In this document: positions 57,733-64,000 of the stretch, in pieces | Numbering within the stretch: position 1 is the stretch's first letter | How the letters are laid out: each line of letters opens with the position of its first letter | NCBI GenBank assembly: GCA_014381745.1 | Contig: JACNLA010000028.1 | Span: 62,001 to 126,000, forward strand | DNA length: 64,000 bases | Direction of reading: 5' to 3' | Source of the DNA: Actinomycetota bacterium | GTDB lineage: Bacteria; Actinomycetota; Acidimicrobiia; Acidimicrobiales; MedAcidi-G1 | Notes under the pieces: model-generated | Database searches by the model: none | Told to the model about the DNA's origin: nothing | The model's input: only the letters and a program-made list of their open reading frames with translations | Made by a program: the position numbers and the translations under genes

Positions 57733-59055
57733 ATGGACGGAATCGATGGCGACCCTCGCCGAGTCCTGATTGTCGGCGGCGGCATATGCGGTCTGACCCT
57801 GGCTCTCTGCCTGAACCGGTCAGGTCACGACGTAACCGTGTTTGAATCGGTGGCCGAGCCACGCGAACTGGGTGTAGGCATCAACCTGCTCCCGCACTGC
57901 GTTCGGGTGCTCCATGATCTGGGCCTTGAGGAGGCCCTCGCTGCAGGCGCCGTAATGACGGGTGAGCTCCGCTTCTGCAGCGATGATGGCACCCTCATCT
58001 GGTCCGAGCCAAGGGGACTGGCAGCCGACAACCCGTGGCCCCAGTACTCGATCCACCGCGGCCATCTCCAGATGCTGCTTCTGGACGCCGTCCGTCGGGA
58101 CCTTGGCGCGGGTCGCGTTCTGACCGGCCACCACCTGACGGGCTTTGAGCATGATGCCGGGGGAGTGACCGCCGACTTCGTGGACAGGAGGACCGGAATG
58201 GATCTGGACTCTGCTCGGGGAGACTTGCTGATCGGCTGTGACGGACTTCACTCCACCGTGAGGCGTCTGCTGTTCCCCGACGAGGGTGCAATGCACTACT
58301 CGGGTCTGGTCCTGTGGCGCGGTGCCGTCGAAGCTGAGCCTTTCCTGGATGGCCGCACAATGTTCATGGCTGGACATGATCAGCAAAAGGCGGTCGTTTA
58401 CCCAATCCGAAACCCGAGCGAGCCGGGGGGTACGGCTCTCATCAACTGGGTTGCCGAGCGGCCAGTAGACCTTGATGTGGCCACTGCAGACTGGAACACG
58501 CCAGTGGATCCCAGCAAAATTGCTCCCTGGTTCGAAGACTGGGACTTCGGCTGGATCCATGTCGGCGAGCTCATTGCATCCAGTGAGATGGCCTACGAGT
58601 TTCCAATGGTCGACAGGGATCCCCTTGAACGCTGGTCTCACGGACGGGTCACGCTCCTCGGTGACGCGGCCCATCCGATGCGCCCCAACGGAAGCAACGG
58701 CGCCAGCCAGGGGATACTTGACGCCGAGACCCTGACCGTGACCCTGGATTCCGAATCCGATCCAGTTGAGGCGCTTCAGGCCTATGACGAAGAGCGAAGA
58801 GAGGTAACCGGACGGCTGGTCCTGGCCAACAGGCAGGCCGGCCCCGAGAGGGTCATGCAGTGGGTCAAGGACCGCTGTGACGGCTCCTGCATGAATCGCC
58901 ACACCTGCGTAGATGAACACGACCTTGAACGCGAAGCCACCGCCTACAAGGCACTGGCCGGCTTTGACATCGCCAGCCTTCAGGCCATGTCAGGCCGAGA
59001 TTCGTCCAGGCAGGTCACGCCAGCGAAGCCAGGAACTCCAGAAGGGCCGGGTTGA
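57733..59055 (+). CDS. FAD-dependent aromatic hydroxylase (PHBH-fold)
   Basis: 440 aa. FAD motifs are visible: GxGxxG in RVLIVGGGICGLTLALCLNRSG, the DG element in LLIGCDGLHSTVRRLLFP, and GDAAHPMRPNGSNGASQG. The protein resembles salicylate- and 3-hydroxybenzoate-hydroxylase-like monooxygenases (NAD(P)H, O2). The C-terminal 50 residues contain a Cys-rich patch (CDGSCMNRHTC) that I do not recognise. It converges with the next hydrolase gene and their 3' ends overlap by 41 nt. Confidence 0.87.
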   Translation: MDGIDGDPRRVLIVGGGICGLTLALCLNRSGHDVTVFESVAEPRELGVGINLLPHCVRVLHDLGLEEALAAGAVMTGELRFCSDDGTLIWSEPRGLAADNPWPQYSIHRGHLQMLLLDAVRRDLGAGRVLTGHHLTGFEHDAGGVTADFVDRRTGMDLDSARGDLLIGCDGLHSTVRRLLFPDEGAMHYSGLVLWRGAVEAEPFLDGRTMFMAGHDQQKAVVYPIRNPSEPGGTALINWVAERPVDLDVATADWNTPVDPSKIAPWFEDWDFGWIHVGELIASSEMAYEFPMVDRDPLERWSHGRVTLLGDAAHPMRPNGSNGASQGILDAETLTVTLDSESDPVEALQAYDEERREVTGRLVLANRQAGPERVMQWVKDRCDGSCMNRHTCVDEHDLEREATAYKALAGFDIASLQAMSGRDSSRQVTPAKPGTPEGPG

Positions 59056-59800
59056 CCACGTCGGGATTCTCAAGGTTGCTGGAGTGGCCGGCGCCGGGCA
59101 CAGGGACAAATGTTGTCGGCCCACCAAACCCGTCAGCCATTGAACGTCCCCGCTCCAGCGGGATCGCAGCATCCAACTCCCCGTGGAACACGATTGCCGG
59201 ACACGTGATCTCGCCAAGACGGTCGTCGGTTGCGTCGCGTTCGAACAGGCACTCCTTTGCTGCCATCCATGCGGACACCGGCTTGGCGTTCCACTTGGCC
59301 CGCCAGATTGAGGCATCGAATCCTGGAGCGAAGAGCACCGCTGCAAGGATCTCACCCACGGGACCTGCAAGGCCGTCGGCAGTTGCTGCGTCAAACAGGC
59401 CCTGAAACTGAACACGCTCCTCGTCGTTGAGGGCGGTGGCGTCGCTGTCGACGATGACCATTGCACGGACCCTCTCAGGCGCTGTCAGGGCAGCCCTGAC
59501 CGTAAGGAATCCGCCCTGTGACATGCCCCCGAGGACAGCGGATTCGACCTCGAGGTGATCCAGCAGAGCCAGTGCATCATCTGCCAGGTCCCAGTAGGTG
59601 AATGGCTCGGTGTATTCCGTCTGTCCCCAGCCTCTCTCGTCATAGGTGACAACACGCCAGCCGGCATCCGTCAGAGGTCCCACCTGGGGGGCCCACATCT
59701 CATGGCCCATGGAGAAGCCGTGGCTGAGGAGAATGACCGGGCCATCGCCACCTGAGTCCACATAGTGAATTGTCTGGCTGTTGACCTCTGCGAATGGCAT
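59015..59800 (-). CDS. Alpha/beta-fold hydrolase
   Basis: 261 aa. Oxyanion HG is in VILLSHGFSMGHEMW, the nucleophile in GGMSQGGFLTVRAA (G-M-S-Q-G), the acid in VFHGELDAAIPLERG and the His in VPGAGHSSNLENPDVV. This pattern is close to 3-oxoadipate enol-lactonases and related C-C or ester hydrolases. Given the neighbouring hydroxylase an aromatic-ring pathway is possible, but the two genes are on opposite strands. Confidence 0.87.
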   Translation of the reverse strand: MPFAEVNSQTIHYVDSGGDGPVILLSHGFSMGHEMWAPQVGPLTDAGWRVVTYDERGWGQTEYTEPFTYWDLADDALALLDHLEVESAVLGGMSQGGFLTVRAALTAPERVRAMVIVDSDATALNDEERVQFQGLFDAATADGLAGPVGEILAAVLFAPGFDASIWRAKWNAKPVSAWMAAKECLFERDATDDRLGEITCPAIVFHGELDAAIPLERGRSMADGFGGPTTFVPVPGAGHSSNLENPDVVNPALLEFLASLA

Positions 59801-59900
59801 CTGCGTCTCCCTCTGTGTGAACGGTTCTCCGAACTGGACCGTAGTGCCCGTTGATCAGGAGGTCGCCACCGTGGTGGTACCCGTTACCTCAGGGGGCCGC

Positions 59901-59912
59901 TAGAAATAGCAG
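59901..59912 (+). promoter_or_regulatory. Leaderless-type -10 element for the GlpD-like gene
   Basis: TAGAAA at 59901-59906, then 6 nt, then the ATG. The hexamer lacks the final T of the TAGNNT pattern. Confidence 0.35.
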
Positions 59913-61538
59913 ATGCACCTGGACGAACCCGTGCTTCACGGACAACCCCTCAGCAGGGAGGAGTCGCTGGAGAGACTCTCCTCGACCAACCTTGACGTGC
60001 TCGTAATCGGCGGGGGCATCAACGGGGCCGTCTCGGCGCTGGCTCTGTCAGCACATGGTCTCAAGGTGGGCCTCGTCGAGGCAGGGGATCTGGCATCCGG
60101 AACCAGTCAGGAATCCTCCAACATGGTCTGGGGCGGGTTCAAGTACCTGGAGAGCTACGACCTGCGCCTCGTTGCCGGCCTCTGCGGATCCAGAAACAGG
60201 CTCGCCAACGCCTACCCCTCCCGCATCCTGGAGACGCGCTTCATGGCCGTTCTGGGCGAGAAGGCGCCATTCTCGCCATGGTTCTCAACCCTTGGCGCCA
60301 ACGCCTACTGGGGGCTCGGCAGGTTTCACACGCATCGTCCACGCCACCGGAGTGCTTCAACGATTGCGCGTCTTGAGCCATCGATAAAGATCGATGGGGC
60401 GCGTGGCGGAATCGAGTATTCCGACTATCTGCTGGTTGACAACGATGCCCGCTTTGTGTCAGAGATGGCCATCGAGGCCGAGAGGCACGGCGCTGTGGTC
60501 ACAAACTACGTGTCATTCGACGAGGCCGAACAGTTGCATGACAGATGGTCTGTCTCCCTCACGGACCAGGAGACCGGTGAAACGCTCCTTGCGACGGCGA
60601 AGGTGCTGGTGAACGCCGCCGGACCCAGGCTGTCCGAAGTCGGTCTGGTAACGGGATCAACCACACTCAACCGGCTTGTCTTCTCCAAGGGGGTTCATCT
60701 GACCGTTCCACGGGTCACCGATTCCGGAAGGATCCTGGCTTTCTTCGACGACACCGAACGCCTCTTCTACGTCCTCCCCATGGGCGGCCGCTCGATAATC
60801 GGCACCACGGACACCCCGGTCGACGATCCAGACGTGACGGTGACAGACGGCGACAGGGACTTCCTCATCGAGCAGGTGAGCCAGAGGTTGAGTCCCGCCA
60901 ACAGGCTCAGGCACTCCGATGTGATCTCCGAGCGCTGTGGGGTGAGGGCCCTAGTCGTCCCACCCGGCGGATCGTCGAAGCGGCGCGACTGGACGGAACT
61001 GTCGCGCCGACACGCCGTCGAGTCCGATGACCAGAGGCGGGTCGTCTCCATTCTCGGCGGAAAGCTCTCCGACTGTCTGAACGTGGGGACTGAGGTGGTC
61101 GAGGCAGTGCGACGGTGTGGTCTTCACCCCATGCGGCCAGCGGTTCAGTGGTATGGCGAACCATCTCAGGCCGAACGGACAGTCGCCCTCGAACGGGCGG
61201 CATCTCTGGGCGTGCCTCCAGATACTGCGATGCTCATGTGGCGCCGAAATGGCCGACGGACAGGCGAGATCCTCGACCTGATCCGGAACGACGCCTCGCT
61301 CGGTATGTCTCTTGGCGGCCTTGACACCCTCAGCGCCGCCGAGGTGACCGTCATGGCGCGCCACGAGAAGGTGCTGCACCCTGTCGACTTTCTGAGGCGT
61401 CGGACGATGCTGGCGATGTTGCACACGTCCGAGACCCTCGCCGCCGACGAGGGGGTCAGGAATGCCGTCAGGCTGCTGCTGGGACCAAAGGGCCTGACCG
61501 AACTGGCGGAGGCTGCAACGGTGCCTGACGATGGGTGA
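59913..61538 (+). CDS. Glycerol-3-phosphate dehydrogenase-like FAD protein
   Basis: 541 aa. FAD-binding VLVIGGGINGAVSALALSAHG, then EAGDLASGTSQESSNMVWGGFKYLE, which is the GlpD TS-S-N-x-x-GG-x-Y-L pattern. NAAGPRLSEV, KGVHLTVPR, GRSIIGTTDTPVDDP and the C-terminal AEVTVMARHEKVLHPVDFLRRRTML (DUF3504-type end domain) follow. It would oxidise sn-glycerol 3-phosphate to DHAP, feeding the quinone pool. No glycerol kinase is adjacent, so another hydroxy substrate cannot be excluded. Confidence 0.85.
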   Translation: MHLDEPVLHGQPLSREESLERLSSTNLDVLVIGGGINGAVSALALSAHGLKVGLVEAGDLASGTSQESSNMVWGGFKYLESYDLRLVAGLCGSRNRLANAYPSRILETRFMAVLGEKAPFSPWFSTLGANAYWGLGRFHTHRPRHRSASTIARLEPSIKIDGARGGIEYSDYLLVDNDARFVSEMAIEAERHGAVVTNYVSFDEAEQLHDRWSVSLTDQETGETLLATAKVLVNAAGPRLSEVGLVTGSTTLNRLVFSKGVHLTVPRVTDSGRILAFFDDTERLFYVLPMGGRSIIGTTDTPVDDPDVTVTDGDRDFLIEQVSQRLSPANRLRHSDVISERCGVRALVVPPGGSSKRRDWTELSRRHAVESDDQRRVVSILGGKLSDCLNVGTEVVEAVRRCGLHPMRPAVQWYGEPSQAERTVALERAASLGVPPDTAMLMWRRNGRRTGEILDLIRNDASLGMSLGGLDTLSAAEVTVMARHEKVLHPVDFLRRRTMLAMLHTSETLAADEGVRNAVRLLLGPKGLTELAEAATVPDDG

Positions 61539-62220
61539 CCGTGATGGTGACACCGTGGACCCCGGCCTCGAACAGCCGATCGGCCTTGACGAGGCCTACT
61601 CCATCCATACCCCGGAGGACAGCCGCAGGCTCTACCGGAGGTGGGCCACCAGCTACGAGTCGGGATTCGCAACCGAGCAGGGCTACGTAAACCCGCAGAA
61701 TGTTGCGCAGGTGTTCATCGAGACCTTCGGAAGCAAACAGGGGCTGCTTTTGGACGTTGGCTGCGGAACCGGGCTGGTCGGCCTCGCACTTTGCGACCTC
61801 ACCGAGTCCGTTATCGACGGATTCGACATCTCTCCCGAAATGCTGAACCAGGCAGCACAGAAGATCGACCACGACGGGAGATCCATCTACTCAGATCTGA
61901 TCGAAGGAGACCTCGCCGGGGCACTTGAGATTCCCACCGGTCGCTATGCCGGGGTGTTGAGTGCCGGTACGTTCACCCATGGCCACGTCGGCCCCGAGGC
62001 TCTTGATGAGCTCTATCGGATCGCCCGACCCGGCGCATTGTTCGCAATTGGAATCAAACCCAGCCACTTTGATGCACTCGGGTTCTCCGACCGCTTCGAA
62101 CGGGACGTGGCTCTCGGCCGCATTACACAACCGGCCATCAAGCTCATCGAGGTCTACGAGTCCGGAGAGCACGTTGACGACACCGGAATCGTGGCCGTCT
62201 TCCGAAGATCTGCTGCCTGA
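61531..62220 (+). CDS. Class I SAM-dependent methyltransferase
   Basis: 229 aa. Motif I is LLLDVGCGTGLVGLALCDL, then IDGFDISPEMLNQA and AGVLSAGTFTHGHVGPEALDELYRIARPGALFAIGIKPSHF. The N-terminal DEAYSIHTPEDSRRLYRRWATSYES is like Williams-Beuren-type (WBSCR27) methyltransferases. Substrate unknown. It overlaps the GlpD-like gene by 8 nt and is probably cotranscribed. Confidence 0.83.
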   Translation: MGDRDGDTVDPGLEQPIGLDEAYSIHTPEDSRRLYRRWATSYESGFATEQGYVNPQNVAQVFIETFGSKQGLLLDVGCGTGLVGLALCDLTESVIDGFDISPEMLNQAAQKIDHDGRSIYSDLIEGDLAGALEIPTGRYAGVLSAGTFTHGHVGPEALDELYRIARPGALFAIGIKPSHFDALGFSDRFERDVALGRITQPAIKLIEVYESGEHVDDTGIVAVFRRSAA

Positions 62221-62232
62221 TCAGGACTCGTC

Positions 62233-63534
62233 CTACTCGACCTCATCAGGTCGAGGCGCCTGTCGATTCCATTCGGAGAGAGGGTGCCTGACCCACTGAC
62301 CGACAGAGTGGGCAATGGCTCCAGAGCGGGCAAGAATCGGCTGAAATGCCGACTGCTTCTCGAGAGGCACCGCTTCTCGCACCTGGCTCCGGTAGGACAG
62401 GTAGAACACCAGCGCGCCAAGCACGGCTGCCAGCGACAGGTAGTAGCCGGCCGGTCCGAACACCTCGATTGTGATCCCGAGGGTCATGGGGGCTGCCACT
62501 GCTCCCGTGCTGGACGCAAGGATCAGGGCTGATGCTGCGGCCACCCTCTTCTGTGGCGCTACCCAATCATTTGCCAGAGCCACGAACTGTCCGTAGAGCG
62601 GGAACACGAAGGCTCCAAATGCCAGGTTGAGGGGAATCAGAAGCAGGCTGGATGGCGGAATAAGGGCGCCCACCAGTGCCAGCCCGAGAGCGATCGAAGC
62701 AACCACCAAGATCACAGCTCGGCGGGGATAGCGGTCAGAGAGGTGCCCCAGAGGCATCTGCAGAAGAACGGCACCAATGACAGCGGCCGAGGTGAAGAGC
62801 GCAATTCGCTGTGTGCTGAGGCCCGCAGTCGTTCCAAAGACGGCTGCCATGCTGGTGGATGCCGACTGGACGAACGAGCAGAACACGATTCCCACGGCCG
62901 CTGAAGGAATCGTCTGGTAAAGCTCTCGCACAGACATGGATTCCGTGCTTGGCAGGGGCGCAGCCATTCCGGCCGAGAGGGTGACAGGTATGACCGCCAT
63001 CGAAATGAGAACCGATGAGAGAACGAAGAGTTTGAAGCCATCAACCGGAGCGACGTTCACAAGGAGCTGCCCACCGGCCGTTCCCCCCATCATGATCATC
63101 ATGTAGACACCAAGAATCCGTCCGCGGGTCTCGTTGGTGGCGCGGTCATTGAGCCAACTCTCCAGGACCACGAAGACCCCCGCGTTGCAAATCCCGCCAA
63201 CGAAGTAGATGAGGCTCCAGGCCACTGGCAGGACGAGAACGGCGTTGAGAAGCACGGCAGTTGATGCAAGCGACGCCAGGGCGGCGAATACCCGGATGTG
63301 CCCAACCGAGTTGAGTGCCCGGGTGATCACCTTGGCGCCGGCCAGATACCCAGCAAAGTGAAAGGCCATGACCACACCCATGGCGCCCGCGCTGAAGCCC
63401 TCCGACTCGGCACGAATCGGTAGAAGAATCCGATGAAGACCGTTGCCGACCTGCAGGAAGGCAAAGCCGAGGAACAGCGCCCAGACGCCGATCAGGGTAG
63501 AACCTGACCCCTGACGCGTAGCTGTGCTGTTCAC
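62233..63534 (-). CDS. MFS transporter
   Basis: 433 aa with about 12 membrane helices (for example WALFLGFAFLQVGNGLHRILLPI, VVMAFHFAGYLAGAKVITRAL, YFVGGICNAGVFVVLESWLNDRA). The loop GHLSDRYPRRAVILV has the MFS G-x-x-x-D-R-x-x-R pattern. GVFVVLESWLNDRATNETRGRILGVYM resembles the YcaD/DHA-like group. Substrate unknown. Its ATG overlaps the thioesterase stop (ATGA). Confidence 0.87.
   Translation of the reverse strand: MNSTATRQGSGSTLIGVWALFLGFAFLQVGNGLHRILLPIRAESEGFSAGAMGVVMAFHFAGYLAGAKVITRALNSVGHIRVFAALASLASTAVLLNAVLVLPVAWSLIYFVGGICNAGVFVVLESWLNDRATNETRGRILGVYMMIMMGGTAGGQLLVNVAPVDGFKLFVLSSVLISMAVIPVTLSAGMAAPLPSTESMSVRELYQTIPSAAVGIVFCSFVQSASTSMAAVFGTTAGLSTQRIALFTSAAVIGAVLLQMPLGHLSDRYPRRAVILVVASIALGLALVGALIPPSSLLLIPLNLAFGAFVFPLYGQFVALANDWVAPQKRVAAASALILASSTGAVAAPMTLGITIEVFGPAGYYLSLAAVLGALVFYLSYRSQVREAVPLEKQSAFQPILARSGAIAHSVGQWVRHPLSEWNRQAPRPDEVE
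62236..62255. terminator. Hairpin at the MFS gene end
   Basis: CTCGACCT-CATC-AGGTCGAG forms an 8-bp perfect stem with a 4-nt loop over the last codons of the MFS gene, next to the convergent methyltransferase stop. It could stop transcription from either side. Confidence 0.45.
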
Positions 63535-64000
63535 CTCAGGGTCCGGATTCCGCGACCCGAATGGGCGGGGGCCGACAGGGCTGAATGGGCACGAGCGGCG
63601 GCGATGGCATTTCCACGGACAGGTTCGACCATCGCAGAAGTGCGGGGCGGCCCACCGCCCGAGGGCTGGGATACGTGCAGGAGCATTGCCTCCTGGGTCG
63701 CAACCGGAACCGAATCACCGTCGACCAGCAGGTCGTGGTGTAGGTGGAGCCTCTTCTCGTCGGCACCAAGCACGTATGTGTCCGTCGAGATGCGGGATCC
63801 CTCATGGACCTCTTTCAGGAACCGAATGTGCGTCTCGACGCTGTAGAAGGTTCCATGTTGGCTGCGATAGGTCTCGCCGAAGCCGAGATGGATCAGCAAC
63901 TCGTCGGAGGCGGCCCCAAAAGCAACCCCGTAGAAGCCCTCGGTCAGGTGGCCGTTGTAGTCGATCCATTCCGACGGCACGACTGTCTCCCAGACCCTCA
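63531..64000 (-). CDS. 4HBT-fold thioesterase (5' end outside window)
   Basis: The frame remains open to the window edge. The residues before the first in-window GTG (R-V-W-E-T-V) are family-like, so the gene is cut off here. The visible part has PSEWIDYNGHLTEGFYGVAFGAASDELL with the active-site D-Y-N-G-H, then HGTFYSVETHIRFLKEVHEGSRISTDTYVLGADEKRLHLHHDL. This is the pattern of thioesterases found with carnitine degradation (betainyl-CoA thioesterase type), but other uses are possible. The C-terminal 40 residues are Ala/Arg-rich. Confidence 0.82.
   Translation of the reverse strand, partial: RVWETVVPSEWIDYNGHLTEGFYGVAFGAASDELLIHLGFGETYRSQHGTFYSVETHIRFLKEVHEGSRISTDTYVLGADEKRLHLHHDLLVDGDSVPVATQEAMLLHVSQPSGGGPPRTSAMVEPVRGNAIAAARAHSALSAPAHSGRGIRTLR

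Noticed and set aside
1-64000. CRISPR array or rRNA operon
   Set aside because: No regularly spaced direct repeats and no rRNA-like sequence were seen anywhere in the window.

Overview
The window is about 64 kb of high-GC DNA from an actinobacterium, most likely a member of Acidimicrobiia (inferred, not tested). The gene order is actinobacterial: hisA-hisF-hisI-trpE ... trpC-trpB-trpA, an ANTAR-type PdtaR regulator beside polA-rpsA-coaE-uvrB-uvrA, then uvrC ... rapZ ... gap-pgk-tpiA-secG. The same blocks occur in Mycobacterium. PolA also carries a Tyr at the O-helix position and lacks proofreading residues, as in mycobacteria.

Layout. 1-9.5 kb holds the end of the histidine operon with an unexpected GroES-like gene, then trpE, a convergent OmpR-type two-component system, and trpC-trpF-trpB-trpA. 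9.5-14 kb holds an HU-type gene with a structured leader, fabZ, and a type II fatty acid cluster on the minus strand (fabD-fabG-acpP-fabF), in which FabD carries an extra C-terminal beta-barrel-like domain. 14-33 kb holds tRNA-Leu(CAA), pdtaR, polA, rpsA, coaE, uvrBAC, a DMT transporter, a methyltransferase, rapZ and the lower-glycolysis genes, ending with secG. yvcK and whiA, expected between rapZ and gap, are absent.

32.9-45 kb is the accessory region. It starts with a vapBC module and tRNA-Leu(GAG). The 3' end of that tRNA is repeated in decayed form at 41,815-41,837, and only the far copy is followed by CCA, so the roughly 8 kb between them looks like an old integrative island. Inside are an intact IS3-family element with a 3-bp target duplication, a broken IS110 transposase, one truncated and one complete copy of a second IS type, and a cargo cassette: an MFS transporter, a P-loop protein and an unknown 151-aa protein in one operon, divergent from a TetR-type regulator. 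Just outside the island is a sulfur module (SQR-like flavoprotein, single-cysteine TusE/DsrC, DsrE-like protein) whose promoter region is flanked by an 11-bp perfect inverted repeat, then a mazEF-like module.

45-64 kb is metabolic: an RlmD/TrmA-type RNA methyltransferase, HAD and nitrilase genes, a PLP enzyme of trans-sulfuration type, then a long translationally coupled operon (49.6-57.7 kb) for degradation of an unidentified compound: Fe(II)/2OG dioxygenase, Asp/Glu racemase-like, M24 hydrolase, luciferase-like monooxygenase, DUF1185, alpha/beta hydrolase, aldehyde dehydrogenase, thioesterase. It is followed by a flavin hydroxylase, a hydrolase, a GlpD-like dehydrogenase, a methyltransferase, an MFS transporter and a thioesterase cut by the window edge.

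A recurring signal runs through the window: a TAGNNT (or TANNNT) hexamer placed exactly 6-7 nt before the start codon of at least 13 genes, as expected of leaderless transcripts. It also helped decide several start codons.
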